Source: Casuarius casuarius (taxonomy: Eukaryota; Chordata; Aves; Casuariiformes; Casuariidae). Taken from it: DNA of 64,000 nt. The stretch is from positions 128,106 through 192,105 of the forward strand of contig PTFA01000416.1 in assembly GCA_003342895.1 (NCBI GenBank). The letters are read 5' to 3'. This document shows positions 1-11,862 of the stretch, one piece after another (positions within the stretch are counted from its first letter, which is position 1; every line of letters begins with the position of its first letter). The notes beneath the pieces are model-generated. The model did no database searches and was not told the DNA's origin. It saw only the letters and a program-made list of their open reading frames with translations. The position numbers were made by a program, and so were the translations under genes.

Positions 1-1659
1 TCATTGTGTAGGGAAACAGTTCTAGTAAACTAATCTGAGATATTGCAGTAGCTTGGTAGAACCGATATTTGTGGAATACTTTGGATACTGCCAGACATGG
101 GCAGGAGGTTACACCCAAAGTCAAGATATTTCCTAAAATTCTTGTTACTATGCCATTTCTATCTAAGACTGAGCATATGGACTGGGGAGTAACCACACAG
201 CAAGCAATAGGAATATGCCTATGATTACTGAACAAAGGCCCAGAAGTTTAAAAACAAAAGGCACGTCACCAAGCATCACTGTAAAATAGATACTGAATGT
301 TAGACACAATGCAGAATGCCACTTGATCAATACACCCCTTGCTGAATTCTACCCCTGCATCTACTCCTTCCTACCCCCTCAGCATAATTCTCAAGGGCAT
401 TCCCCAAGTCAGCCTCAGCAAGCAGACTGTATATGAACTAAAAGTCTGGGGGGGGGAGGTTCCCCCACTGGGTATGTGCTCCTGATTCTTCTCTTCATAA
501 TGCCCACAACTCTCAAAAGGCTAACATCCAAAGGGCTCACCCTGACCCAAAATTACCAAAGTTCCCAACAACAGCTCACAGGCTCTCTCTTTTCTATACA
601 GGGGTCAAAGAGGGTTTCTCTAATCCTTCCTCTTCCTCTTATCTGTCAGGCAAGAAAGTATTAGTCCTATGATCCAGAGACACATAGGAGCAGTCCAGAT
701 ATGATAACTCTCTTTCCCTTTGACCTAAGAAGTCCATACAATGGAAAAACTGGGAATTCTTTGTGAATTACACCAGGGACAAGCTGTTTCTTCTCATTTC
801 ATCTCCTGAAAGAGGAAAAAAACGAGTTCATATATTTGTGTCTTCTACTTTCATTCTGATGGAGGCTATGCATCAGAGGATGCTGGGGTCACCCCTAGAA
901 AGAGTTGTCATTTCTTTGAGGGAAACAGCACACCAAACGGAGAAGGGAAATCACATTTCAGGAGCAAGATTCACAGTATTATTCAGTAATGCAGACTGCT
1001 GAGTTTCCCCTCCTTCCATTTTAGCCCAAATGCCACATCTCCCACAGCACAGGAGCCCTTCACATCAGGCTGGAGGCCTACACTGCCCCCAGCTTACCTA
1101 TTTACTTCATCCCTTTCTGCATTGTGATCTCAGCACCATCCTTGGCACTGACCAGTGCCACTGAGGGAAATACAGCTAAAACAAGAAACCACAAAAGCAT
1201 ATCCTGCTCTCAGGAAAGCTGTATGTTCTGCTCACCTCACAGGCAGGAATTGGGGTATTCCATCATCAACTGCTCACCTATAATACAAAAAACAGACCAT
1301 GACATCCAGCACTAAACATCAGCTGGGAGAGATACTCAACCTAGGCAGTACATCTCATCTTCTAGGTTAAAGACAGCCATGTTCAGATTCACTATACTTT
1401 CCCCTGGTTTACCACACAGAAAGGATTTTTTTTTTTTTTTTTTTACTGCTGAGATAGTTTTTCTTTGATCCGCATGAATTTGGCCTTTGAAACATGGGGC
1501 CTTCCAGAGGAAGGCTGATGAATTCTCTATGTTCCCCAACCCAAGAGGCAAAATTCGTAAGGGTATACAGTCCCCAGAAAAGAAACTACTGAAATCTGGC
1601 ACTGAAATCTGGGATTTTCAAAGAGCTGTAGTCTAACACATATCGAACCATGACTCAAC
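1..1659. other. Non-coding flank downstream of the A2M-family pseudogene
   Basis: No supported gene. It should contain the last one or two short exons of the A2M-family gene, which encode the acidic tail ending EYxAPC in relatives. A faint minus-strand TYSFPE at about 1205 to 1240 is the only candidate and is too weak to call. A run of 19 T lies at 1426 to 1444. Confidence 0.5.
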
Positions 1660-1761
1660 TGGCTGGTACTAATCATAGACTCTGACCCCTGCTGACTTCA
1701 GGTTCTTGACCGGAACATCTTGGATTATGGTGAAGTCATCTATCTGAGTCTGCTTGTTCAG
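1660..1761 (-). pseudogene. A2M-like exon remnant: receptor-binding domain, penultimate strands
   Basis: Acceptor CCCCAG precedes 102 nt (34 codons), the family length for this exon. It reads LNKQTQIDDFTIIQDVPVKN and continues to VYD-stop-YQP, matching the family pattern FTVLQDVPVRDLKP...VYDYY. TAG at 1669..1671 replaces the first Y of the YDYY motif. A possible donor gttgag follows. Confidence 0.9.
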
Positions 1762-3848
1762 CTGGGGAGGAGGAAGAGCAAGAGTCAGAGATACGGAACA
1801 AGGCCTTAAGAGGCCTTAATATTCATTTATTTGTGCCTTCCAGCACTGCGTGTTACTTCAGTCCTGGGTTCTACAGTTTTGCAGATCTATCACTTGTTGA
1901 GACAGTCTCAGCATGCCTTCTCTACTGTTACAATCCCTGGAGCACCTTAGTTTCAGCTTCAGTTTGTTCTGCAAGTGTGGACAGATTTGACTGTTGAGAA
2001 AGCAGCATGACTCAAACCTCAGCTTTTAGAAGCATCTATTTATGGGCATTTCTTAGGAAGCAGTTACTCTGGTATATACTTCTACAGCTTCTACAGAGAG
2101 CTGGCTGGTAGACTCTTCACCATTCCTGTGGTTCTAGCTTTTGCTTTGTCCAAAGAATTGTCACACAGGTTTTTTTTGCTCTTGTTCTTTCAGTGATGCC
2201 TTGCAGAAGAGATTAACATAACTGCAGATTAAGGCAGCAGGAATAGGGTGCTTCCTAGTCCTCTGCAAAGATATTCCAAAGACTTGAGAAAACACTCTTG
2301 CTCTGTGTATGTACTTGGACTTTTTTAGCTGGAGGAGGACTCTGTCATAAATCAACCAGAAACAGGCTAGATCAGCTTTTACATTCTGAAGGCGCAAGAT
2401 CAGGGGCCTGATATCCAGGTCAGAAGTAGCCTTCTGTGTTATGCTCCAGCTGTAGCGTCCCTGGGAAATAATAATCTACAACTGAACACAGCAAGTGACA
2501 ATTTGAAAGGCAAGATTGCAACATGTTTTGAAAAGATAGGTGAAGCACTCTTTCTCAGCCAGGTTATTCCTTGTAAGCTCTGTTGTGATAGGAAGGACAC
2601 AGGATCAAGTTGCTGTTGGTCTGTTAGTACCAGGGACACTAACCCTGCTGTGAAGGAAAGGAAGGGAGGAGTTATGTGCTGCCCAGGCATGTCTGCCTCT
2701 GTCAGTGATCCATTCTTTCAGTAAAAGAGGGCAGGCCTTCACACCCCTGTACACCAGCATGCTGAAGAACACAGTTCAGACTAAGGTAGAGGAGAGGCAG
2801 TCTATGCTTACAAGACATCTCTAAAATTAGGGTAGAATCCTCAGCCAGGACTCTAGAAGGGAAGGAATAGTCAGAGATTTCTTTACTCCACAGACCTCTG
2901 TACCACCAACACGGATGTTCTCCTTCAGTTGCTTTCAGCTCTAATGTAAGAGGTAGGCCTACAAGCTCCATCCTTTCCTCAGTCTCATCTCACCCCCAGG
3001 AACTCTCAGGATGTGGTAGAGCAGTTGCAGCAGACTGCATCTGGATGTCATCAGCCATGTGCCACAAGTGATAGCTGTCATTTGTTTGTTCTACCAGATA
3101 ACTGGCCTCTCATGATTGAGGAAGATACTGCTTCTTGCAAGGGAAATCCAGAAACTTAGAGCACATTTCTACGGATGGCCCCAGGTACGCTGGGGCTATC
3201 TTTGCAGGAGAAATGGGGAATGGGCAGAAGAAAAAAAATTGTGAAGGTCTAAGTGACAGCAGTGAGCAGCTCACAGCATGACTCCAGTGGGACACTGTCT
3301 CCAAAGTGTGCTTCAAAAGTGAGGACCAGAACCAGTGTGTGACCATGCAATGGGAGTGGTGACTTTCTGGGAAAAGTGTTGAGATCAACAAGTGTTGAGA
3401 TCAGCTCCTGGATGCAAGAAGATGGTTACAAGAGTTAAATTCTCCACATTTAAGAAACCGCAGTAGCAGGTGTGGGAGGCACTTTCAGGCCATATAAGAA
3501 TGGCTGCAGATTAGCATACGTGGATTGAGCAACTGAACCTCGCTGGTCTTTGAAGTCAGAAGAAGAGCAAGAGGAAAGATCATACAGCCTGCAACTGCCA
3601 GTCCTTGGACTGCAATGAGCTAGGCAGCCAGAGTAAGCTGAGAGAATACAGGGTGAGCAAGTTTCTGAGATGCGAAAGAAGGTGGAAGTCTTGATTCAGA
3701 TAAGGTCGCAGCCTCTGGTCTGAACCCCCATTTGAACTGCCTGTTCTGACTCCAGATCATGTCTTGTGCAATCTGGTCTTCCATACGTGATATATGCAGA
3801 AAGTGAGCTGATGTGCAAATCAAAGATTCACCTGTTCTCAAGACTAAC

Positions 3849-3917
3849 CTGCTCCAGGTACATTGTGAAATCTTCATTCCCAACCTCCGCTTTCTTCACA
3901 GAAGGCTGCCGCTTGAG
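3849..3917 (-). pseudogene. A2M-like exon remnant: receptor-binding domain
   Basis: A 69-nt exon in an open frame between acceptor TTGCCAG and donor GTTAGT. It reads LKRQPSVKKAEVGNEDFTMY then LEQ and aligns with the family segment between the SGF motif and the FTVLQDVPV strand. No lesion is visible in this exon. Confidence 0.88.
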
Positions 3918-4162
3918 CTGGCAAAAGGGAATAGGAGTTAGAGTCTAGCCTGATGGTGGACCTGTTCAGTGGGACTGCAAGAGAAAGTGCGCATTGCTTA
4001 CCCAAAGTCCAAACCTCACCACAGTACTGCAGTAGTGCGCTCAGATTCATAGCAGTGAGCTAAAGCAGTCTAACAGGCCAGGGGAAGGGGAAGAACTCTT
4101 TGAGGACAGGAAGCAGCGTTCCGTCCAGGACAGGGCCAAAGAGGTAGGGACTTACACAGTAC

Positions 4163-4234
4163 TTTGTGCCTTGTCTTGGACGGAATCCAGACAGCATCTT
4201 CACTTTCATGATGGCCATGTTGGAGGTACCACAG
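4163..4234 (-). pseudogene. A2M-like exon remnant: receptor-binding domain SNMAI...VKMLSGF
   Basis: Reads SNMAIMKVKMLSGFRP, one of the most recognisable A2M signatures (human SNMAIVDVKMVSGFIP). The frame is open through the exon. The acceptor position is uncertain by a base or so; the donor reads GTACTG. Confidence 0.93.
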
Positions 4235-4396
4235 CTCCCCACATAACTAGGGATGGGAGAGAAGGAATTGCATTAATGGTACATGTGAGGCTTCTCCACC
4301 CTACCCACTGCTTCCCCTGACATCTTGAGTCCTCATTTTCGATGCTCTTCCCTACATGCCCTGATCCTCCCATCAGCTTCCTGCCTCCCAACTCTC

Positions 4397-4526
4397 CCCT
4401 GACACTGATGGTGACGTGAAGGAAGCGAGAAATGGTTTGTTTCTCACACCCATCCTTTCCTGCTGTCATGCTCAAGATGAAGGCCTCAGTGCTCTTTGCA
4501 TCAGGCACATTATACCTCAGAACCAC
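4397..4526 (-). pseudogene. A2M-like exon remnant: start of receptor-binding domain
   Basis: After acceptor CTCCAG it reads VVLRYNVPDAKSTEAFILSM and ends HVTISVRG, matching the family strand LKYNI through SLSVSYTG. The frame is intact, but the expected donor GT at 4396..4395 reads GA, so normal splicing is lost. Confidence 0.9.
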
Positions 4527-4725
4527 CTGGAGGAAGACGCCTATGGGAACATCAACAAGCAGTGCCTCACAAGGCCATGCAGGTATCTTTCCTTGCCACT
4601 GGCCCCCATTTCTCCCGAATCCATCAATACTGGTTATCTCCCCCCAGTCTGGCAGCAAAATTGAAAAACTCTACACTTGCTTCTCTGAGCCAGGCAGTGT
4701 CACCTCCAAGCTAACCAGCACTCAC

Positions 4726-4940
4726 CTGCATATATACACAGCCTGCGCCAGCTGCATCTATAACATACTCATCAGGCAGGGAGTGCTTCTGCAGCAACAG
4801 TCTATTGGCAGCATCCACGTGGTAGGATCGCTGGAAGTTTTTATATGATTTCACTGTCACAGAGACAGTGAACTGACTCCAGTTTTGATGAATGTCACTG
4901 CCTCATATCTAGCAAGAGCTTGGAGGACAAATACAGTGTC
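4726..4940 (-). pseudogene. A2M-like exon remnant: C-terminal part of thioester domain and CUB-like segment
   Basis: Starts after CTCAG with DTVFVLQALARYEAVTF (family DTVVALHALSKYGAATF) and ends AANRLLLQKHSLPDEY...GCVYMQ before donor GTGAGT. A net one-base loss near 4880 shifts the frame between KTGV and QFTVSVTVKSYKNF. Confidence 0.93.
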
Positions 4941-5218
4941 CTGAGAAGGGGGAGAGGGAGAAAGAGGGAGAGAGGGAGATGTACTTTACTAACTGCAGAT
5001 CCTCCCAGAAAGATGCTAAGTCAGGGGCTAGCATTCCAAGCACTCAAGAATGCTTGAGTCCTTTTGCAAGGACACAGGCAAGCTCCCAGCATCAGAGCAT
5101 ATCTGGAGCTTGTTCTCAGGACACCCCCATGAAATTTATACATTCTGTGCCAGGTGAGATCCCAGCACACTGCTCTTCAAGATTTAGATTCTCTGGCTTT
5201 AAGAGATGTTGCTGGTAC

Positions 5219-5433
5219 CTCTGGAGAGGCAAAGCCTCCATAAGCATTCTGCTGCTTTGTCAGCCACACCACAATGCCACTGGCAGATGCAACCTTTTCA
5301 GGGATCACCTTTTCCTTAGTGAGCAGAGCCAACAACACATAGGCTGTCAGCTCCACATCCACAGATATAGGGTAGGACCAGCTGTCCTCAGTGGCATTCT
5401 CATCAAGTTTCCTGCTCCAGTGGATCTGTCCTC
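5219..5433 (-). pseudogene. A2M-like exon remnant: thioester-domain helices (VELTAYVLLALLT)
   Basis: A fully open 215-nt exon between acceptor TTTTAG and donor GTACCA. It contains VDVELTAYVLLALLTKEKV and IVVWLTKQQNAYGGFAS, very close to family VEMTAYVLLAYLT and IVKWITKQQNAQGGFSS. This is the best preserved exon. Confidence 0.96.
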
Positions 5434-6311
5434 CTAAAAGAGAAGTAAGAGCCTGGAAGCCCTCAACTTTGGAGGGAGTCTTGAACTTTGGAGGTGAATA
5501 GGCAGAATAACTCCTCCTCATCTAAGGAAACCCACATATCACATCATCTGAGCTTCTCTTACTGCAGGTACTGCCTGGAAGCAGGACAGTATTGAAGTGC
5601 TGAGCAATCAAGAGGAAACATGATGGAAGGTCCTGTAACCACACTGCTTTATTCAGGGCAACAGGACCACTGAAAACTTGGGGTCACTGTGATGGGACCA
5701 TATCAAGTGACCAGAGCAGCATCAATAAAGCCAGCTTATGAATGGAAGAGGTAGAACTCAAAAAAAAAATGAGACTAAATTAGGACAATGCTAATGAGAA
5801 GAAACAACCCCAGACACTGATCTTATAGGAAACAAAATGAGATAGCATGGACTGTAGTTGTTATACTTGAGTCAAAGCCTGGGAATGCATTTTACCATGG
5901 TAATTTGATTGTGTGTTAAGCCTCAAGGCTGTGCAGTTCAGCAATGGCCAAGGAAAAAGAGGGAAAAGAGGAAGGGGAATTATTTAGAATAGTCCAAGGG
6001 GAAAGTCATAGGGGAATCAAAAAAAAATCAGAAAGGGAAAATGTAGTGTACTGTATGAGGAAAAGGGAGTATTCACTTGTGAAGGAGTTTCTCAATGAAA
6101 GTGGTAGAAGCTCTCGCATGGGCAAAAAGCTAAAGTGCGCCTTGTGGGCAGTCATCACCACTAACTCCCAGGCATGATCCGGGTTAGCATCAGGCTTTAC
6201 TACTATTGCAGCACTGAATTTACGGAAAGGGACCTAAAATGATGATGTAATTTGCATTACAAATGTGAAAGCCTTGATGTCACAACCAGGCAGCTGTTTG
6301 GCCAATGGTAC

Positions 6312-6468
6312 CTGATTTGATGGCTTTCCAGTCTAGTTTGGCAAGTAAAGAGTGCCTTGCTGCAATGTCTACTGCCAGCGAGTACACATCTGCTAGCAGA
6401 GCCTGTGTGTAGATGTCAGTGGATGAAGCATTTCTGAGGCATTCCAAGCCTTTCTTCACCATGAGGTC
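6312..6468 (-). pseudogene. A2M-like exon remnant: thioester-domain helix pair
   Basis: A 157-nt exon reading VKKGLECLRNASSTDIYTQA then LLADVYSLAVDIAARHSLLA. It matches the family pattern CLxxA...VYTKALLAYAFALAG. Acceptor TTCCAG, donor GTACCA. The frame is open. The usual Y in ALLAYA is D. Confidence 0.93.
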
Positions 6469-6673
6469 CTGGAAGGAGGAGATATACAGACTACTTTAAC
6501 AGAGATACTAACAGAGGTACTTTAAACTGGAATGAATTTCACACTGCCCAGAACATTTCCTGGCGGCACAGAAGAAACAGAGAAGCCAAAACTGCACGAT
6601 GGAGAAACAAGGATCTCAGAGGCTTCCAAAGGAGGAGAGTAGGGGGTATGTATGCATTAAGTGCTCTACTCAC

Positions 6674-6743
6674 CTCAAGTGGCTTCCTTGCCTCCAGCAG
6701 ACCTGCAGTGGTATATGAGGGAGATATCACCATCCATGCCACC
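6674..6743 (-). pseudogene. A2M-like exon remnant with 5-nt deletion
   Basis: Starts GGMDGDISL and then continues in another frame as SYTTAGLLEARKPLE, which together match family GGVEDEVTLSAYITIALLE. The exon is 70 nt against 75 in the family; the missing 5 nt near 6717 cause the frameshift. Splice sites TTGCAG and GTGAGT are intact. Confidence 0.93.
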
Positions 6744-7250
6744 CTGCAAAACCCATGATCAAGAAAGAAAGGGATGTCAGGAAAGAGCCTTCCAAATGGC
6801 AGCAGCCACAGACCATCTAATGGGAGACTCTCACTGTTAATAAGAGGCAGAGATAAAAGAAGCCACTTTTGTCCATGTGTGCCACTGGTGCTCCTCACCC
6901 TTACAAACACAGGACACAGGACTCCTGTGGACAGGGAGAAGATGAAACAACCCCTCCCAGTGTCGTGGGAGAGGGAGAAGGGGAGTGATCAGCTCTCTCA
7001 TGTAGTGCTGGAACACAAGCACTGGTAGCACTGGGTGACGTGGATATGAACCAGCCTGCTAAAATGGCAAGTGCAAGAGAAGAGCCAGGCTCATGGACAT
7101 TGCAGCAAAACAGGATTAGGCTCACAGGGTATCTAAAACTAAGGAGTGCCTCCTACTCCTCATCCTGCTGGGATAGCAAGGGTAGCTGTGACTATTCACA
7201 GTCTGCAGCCCATAGAGAGGGATTAGTAAGGGCAGGCCTCACTGCCATAC

Positions 7251-7407
7251 CTTCATTGCTGTGTGGAAGAACTGCCCAACATTTGCATGGCAACCATTGT
7301 CTTGCTGGTTCCCAGCCATCCACTTCACAGCCATTTGGATGGCCTTGTTTTCTACGAATATGTGCTGCTTGGCTTGCAGGAAACATTTGGTCACGAAGGC
7401 TGTTAGT
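7251..7407 (-). pseudogene. A2M-like exon remnant: thioester domain (LTAFVTKCFLQAKQHIF)
   Basis: A 157-nt exon, the family length, reading LTAFVTKCFLQAKQHIF and MAVKWMAGNQQDNGCHANVG (family LTAFVLKTFAQARAYIF...KDNGCF). Splice sites TCCCAG and GTATGG are intact. Its first base is A instead of G, so TG from the previous exon plus A makes TGA where W belongs. Confidence 0.96.
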
Positions 7408-7534
7408 CTGGGAGAGATAGTCAATGAGACAGGAGAACTAGCTACTAAGAGTCAGGGCTACATAAGGAGGGACAGACAAAGGGTTTATGAAAGCTTTTCT
7501 TTACTGTACTGAGGAGAGAAGGGCAAGTGTTTAC

Positions 7535-7616
7535 CAGGTGTTGCCTTTCCTGTGACCCACTCCAAATGCACTGAAGGATCCATTCCTGTGTTTGAACTGA
7601 AGCTCCCTCTGGTAGC
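7535..7616 (-). pseudogene. A2M-like exon remnant: GYQRELQFKHRNGSFSAFG
   Basis: Acceptor CCCCAG and donor GTAAAC flank an open 82-nt exon reading GYQRELQFKHRNGSFSAFG and ending KGNTW across the junction. It matches family GYQRQLNYKHYDGSYSTFG...GNTW and sits just after the thioester exon. Confidence 0.95.
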
Positions 7617-7774
7617 CTGGGGGGGGAGAGAAATAAGATGGAAGATTTTCTGAAACAACAAACAATCTCCCTCTGCCATAATCATATTGTTCTCCTGAAA
7701 AAGGAACCACTTGATAATGGAGCCAGGTCACTCAGTACTAGGGGGGAAGAAACAGTATCACAGATCTGACAAAT

Positions 7775-7951
7775 CTGTATGCAAGAACCCCACCGCTGTA
7801 ATCATCAGCCCTTCTGTCAGCTGCCCTGTCTTCTCCAGGTACTACAGCACATAGACAATGGAGGCAAAGAGCACCATGTTCTGCTCCCCACAGCCAAGGG
7901 GCATCTTCACCACGCAATCCAGGTTCTGTAGTGCTGTCCCTATGATGTCAC
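7775..7951 (-). pseudogene. A2M-like thioester exon, motif kept but exon disabled
   Basis: The length is 177 nt, which I recall as the human A2M size. It reads [16 protein letters not shown], then [19 protein letters not shown], a TAG stop at 7842..7844 in place of D, then YLEKTGQLTEGLM. The thioester core CGEQ is at 7881..7892. The canonical PYGCGEQ has become PLGCGEQ. The acceptor reads TG instead of AG at 7953..7952 and the donor AT instead of GT at 7774..7773. Confidence 0.96.
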
Positions 7952-8850
7952 CAGGGCATCAAAGATAAAGGACAACAAGGCACGGGCAAAAATCAGATAC
8001 TCAGGCAAACGGGGCTTACTTCTGTAGTGTCACTACTTATCCCGTAATTCTGTCGGCCTTCCACCACAAATCCTCTCAACATTTACTCAACCACATAAGT
8101 TCTCCTTGTTACTGTCTTCTGCAAGCCTCCAACTGGCTTCATCAGCTTCTGTGCATGTCATTCATCCCCTTTGGCATTCTCACACATGTGGAAATTGCAG
8201 TCATGTCAGTCACATGTTGGTTTGGTGGCTCAAAAGAAAGAGTTGGTTTGGGAGGGAAGTATTGTTCATCCCAAACTTCAGCAAATAATTTTTACTCCTT
8301 TGATTTTTAAAAATTGGATTTTGTCAAAAAACATTGGGTTTTACCCAAAACAAAATGTATTTCCTCCAATTTTAATTGAAGGAACATAGCTGAAAAGGAG
8401 GACTAAGCTGGATAACTCATAAAACCACCTGGAAAAATGAGTAGGTCACCATCTTCAATTGAGAGTTAACCTAATCCTGGAACACCACAAGATATTCTTT
8501 TAACACTAGCTTGTAATTTATTCCGGACTGACCAAACCTACTTTTTGGAAAGTAAACAAAATTCATTTTCAAATAACAAACATATAAAATACATAGACAC
8601 AATTTATACACATCATCATTTCACCTGATAACCTTTCTGCTTGCACCCTTCCCTAAAGCTGCCTGCACAAACCCCTCAAATTCCAGTGCACTCAGATCCA
8701 CTTCTTTTACAAAGTCCCAAGCCTCTTCATCAGCATCTCAACCCTCTCACATACTCATGCAGACTCCGAGACATTTGCATTCTGCTAACACACTCTAACA
8801 CATTCCTTTCCCAGCCCTAGACCACATCAGGTACCTGACAGATTTCTTAC

Positions 8851-8934
8851 CCAGCACAGATGCTTGGGTCCTTGTTGCACCTTGAACCACATTCTCAGGA
8901 AGCTGCAGAGAGACCATGTTCCAGATGGAATTTC
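8851..8934 (-). pseudogene. A2M-like exon remnant preceding the thioester exon
   Basis: An 84-nt exon with acceptor GGCAG and donor GTAAGA, reading GNSIWNMVSLQLPENVVQG and ending SVLG (family LSLKLPPNVVEESARASVSVLG). The frame is open and the phase fits both neighbours. Confidence 0.95.
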
Positions 8935-9309
8935 CTGCCAGTGGACCACAGAGAGAAGAATGAATCAATACACAAGAGACATATCCACCCAGCCAGAAAC
9001 AGTGAGGCACATTGTCCATACTAGTTCTCCTGAACACTGACATTTAAGGGAGATGAATATTTCAACTATCAGGGAAAGAAGGAAGGAAGAAGGTGAGTCT
9101 GAACAGGTAACATACTGACCAGCGACATTCAAGTATATAGACATCCTGGCAGGTCTATATAAATTATATTCCCTTCATGGAAAAACGTGCCTTCCTCATG
9201 TACTAAGGGTCTTCTAGCAACAGCACCTGCCCACAGCAGATTTTCATTCTCCAAGCCCAAAGTTCAGTAGCTACTGAAGTCTCTCCCTGACTCTTCAACT
9301 CATACCTAC

Positions 9310-9357
9310 CTTCTAGGTAGAGAAGGAAGCTGCAAGACTTTTCCACCAGTATGTCTT
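9310..9357 (-). pseudogene. Probable A2M-like short exon remnant (EKSCSFLLYLEG)
   Basis: Reads ILVEKSCSFLLYLE before donor GTAGGT. It resembles family VEPEGLEKETTFNSLLCPSG and supplies the correct phase for the next exon. The 5' boundary is uncertain and its phase does not fit the preceding exon, suggesting a small indel. Confidence 0.6.
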
Positions 9358-10209
9358 CTGACTTATGGAAGACGTACAGGGAAACATATTAGAAGCATTA
9401 TAGAGACAAAAAAACTGTTGACATTTGCAAGGCTTTGGCACTGGGCTTGAACAAAGGCATTACATCACAGAGTAGGGGGCAGCATTCGCTCTCTATCCAC
9501 CCTAGAGGAACTAGAGTGAGTTTTCCATTGGGAATGCCCGGGAAATTCAGTATTGCTGTTCCCTGAGGTGGCCAGTGCATTGCATCTATTTCTGAGATAG
9601 CCACACACCACAAATCAGTTCAGTCCAATTGCAGAAGTCCTCAGAAAGAAGAGGGATGAACTGTCCCAAGAGTTCAGAGGAGAGTTAATGAAAGTTAGAT
9701 GTCTACAGAGATCAACTTAGAAGGTTATATGAAATATCACCCATTTCAACCAAATGACAACTTGAGAAAGATGTAAATGTCCACAAATGCCTGAGATGCT
9801 GAATCTCATTGAGGAAGAGGAATGGAAGAAGGTATAAGAAATTAAGCAGAAGCAGGGCAAAAGGAGTGCAATTCCCAGCTGGATAATAAAAATACATTTC
9901 ATAATGAGGAAAGCACAAACACATGCGAAAATTCCATGAAAGAAAGGGGAGAAAAGAGTGTTATTTCCATGTTTTGGGGAATCCTTCATGTTGAGACCAA
10001 GGAATGCTCTGGAGAACATACTGTAAGGAACACCCCATACCAGCCATCCGGACACAGATAACAAACAGTCTGTTATGTCTGCCTTCTCCGTGAAGTTTGA
10101 CCTACAAAATTTGAATCATATATTAGTTCAGACTGCGGGTAGGGGTGATGGCTCTATATTGATAGTGGTGTCTCATCTCCCTTACAGCTCCCGGGAATAA
10201 CAGACTTAC

Positions 10210-10337
10210 TTGGACAAGCAGATGCTTAACCAGTGTATCACGGTGACCTTTGTCTGGCACAGTCACTTTCTTACTGCTGCACAGGTCTCTGCTATTGAGG
10301 GCCTCTATGGTGACAGTGAAGTTGACTTTACCTGGCA
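10210..10337 (-). pseudogene. A2M-like exon remnant: GKVNFTVTIEALNS
   Basis: An open 128-nt exon between acceptor TATCAG and donor GTAAGT, reading VPGKVNFTVTIEALNSRDLC and ending DTLVKHLLVQ. It aligns with family GNVNFTVSAEALESQELC...DTVIKPLLV. Confidence 0.96.
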
Positions 10338-10780
10338 CTGATAGAAGAAAAAATGATTCCTTGAAAGTCTCCATCAATCTATCCATCCTAGCAGGAGCCA
10401 GCACAAAGAAACTGAGATTTCTATGCAGGACAAACTAGCAATGTAAGAAGAATGCATGCTGGTGCCCAAGCTCAAAAGTAATCTTCATCTTCTCCCTGCG
10501 TGCATGGCTCGACATCATTAGCCACCATATAGAATTGGGGTTAAAGGCTCACCATGTTCTGGAGTGCTGGGTTACGGAAATGGAGTGCCAAGAATCGAGA
10601 CTCCCACAGGGTTGGAGAGACCAGTAACCTAACCAGCATGGTAAAAGGGAACTGGACTATACGAGCTCCTGACCTCGGTGTAAAAGCAAAGCAGGATAGT
10701 GGATTAGCTTGAGCTATGGTCTGAGGAGCACAGCAATTCCCAGGTGACTTTCTGTTGTCTGTCTCCTCTGCTCTTCTCAT

Positions 10781-10907
10781 CCAGTTTGATGGCTGCAACA
10801 TCCCAATAAAAAGTCTTGGTCTCCTCAGCACACAAGCAGAAAGTGTAGTCAAAGTTCATATGTGACTCCAGCTAGGACTTCTCAGACTTGGCCAGCATAA
10901 CCTGGAT
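10781..10907 (-). pseudogene. A2M-like exon remnant with in-frame stop and lost donor
   Basis: A 127-nt exon reading IQVMLAKSEKS-stop-LESHMNFDYTFCLCAEE and ending YWDVAAIKL, matching family VQLEASPAFL...HCICANGRQTVSWAVTP. TAG lies at 10872..10874. The donor reads ATGAG instead of GTGAG at 10780..10779. Confidence 0.93.
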
Positions 10908-11292
10908 CTGCCCCACATACAGAGAAAGACAGAATGAGCAGTCAGAAGACAAATGACTTAACAACAGACATCACTATGGGACAAGGAAGAAAGTGAGTGA
11001 CATCTTAATGTACTGTTTCTTTAGTAGGGAACTCTTTAATAGGGAATTCAGCAGACGCTGGATTAGCAGCAAGCTGCACATCCCATTCAGCCCTACTATG
11101 GATCTAAGCAGTGTCTTGATATATGGAAAGGGGAGCAAAGCCTTTGCTGGCTGTTGTGGGTTTTGTTCCTAATCTGTGGGAAACATGCAGGGCTAAAAAA
11201 TCATGGGATTTTTTTTTAAACTAGCTCCAGATTTAATGTGGGCTGGGGAATGATTTATAGAGAGAAAGATGAGCTAGGTATGAAGACCTTAC

Positions 11293-11517
11293 CCAAATGC
11301 ACTGTTTCAAATAGTTGAAGATGTGGCTTTCAGTATAAATGACTCCTCCTGAATCACAGAACACGATAAGGTCAGATCCACAAAGTTTTGAAGGCAATCA
11401 GCCCTACTGTGGGGAATATCCCAAAGGCATCACTGTCTGAGACACAGAACATGTTGGCTTTCCATTCTGTTATGGGATCAGGGATGGCACCATTGAACTT
11501 GCTTCTCTCCTGAGCCC
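11293..11517 (-). pseudogene. A2M-like exon remnant: PDxITEWKA...FCxS
   Basis: A 225-nt exon; the largest human A2M exon is 229 nt as I recall. It reads IPDPITEWKANMFCVSD and FGIFPTVGLIAF, then shifts frame near 11385 to VDLTLSCSVIQEESFILKAT, and again near 11322 to FNYLKQCIWV. The family pattern is TITEWKAGAFCLS...[21 protein letters not shown]. Acceptor TTTCAG and donor GTAAGG are intact. Confidence 0.95.
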
Positions 11518-11694
11518 CTGAAAAGAAACCAGATCCTAGTACAGAGGGAAGAGGGTGCCCATAAAAAATATTCTCCAAGGATGAATACTAATAGTTAGAT
11601 TATCTGTAGCACTTCTGTCTATGAATACCAAAGGTGCTTTCTCAAGGTCATAAGATTTCCAACGCCCAAGAGAAGACAAACAAATAACGTAACC

Positions 11695-11780
11695 CTCTAG
11701 GAAACTGAGGCACAGAAAGGGAAGAGATTTGGAGCTGCACAGTGACTCAGAACTGGGGCGAAGGAGACAAACCCCATGCT
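11695..11780 (+). repeat. MIR-like CORE-SINE relic inside a pseudogene intron
   Basis: Contains gaaactgaggcacaga followed by a decayed segment resembling the MIR core that leads to a cacagc...gaccc region. The match is by recall of the MIR consensus and is partial. Confidence 0.5.
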
Positions 11781-11862
11781 CAAGGTTAAGCAGATGTTTC
11801 CTCCAGAAATATTAACCTCTCATAGACTGGGGTGGTGAAAGAAGTCACCCATAACAACTTAC

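Noticed and set aside
4432..4848. A 138-codon plus-strand open frame
   Set aside because: It is the antisense shadow of the A2M-like exons at 4397..4526 and 4726..4940.
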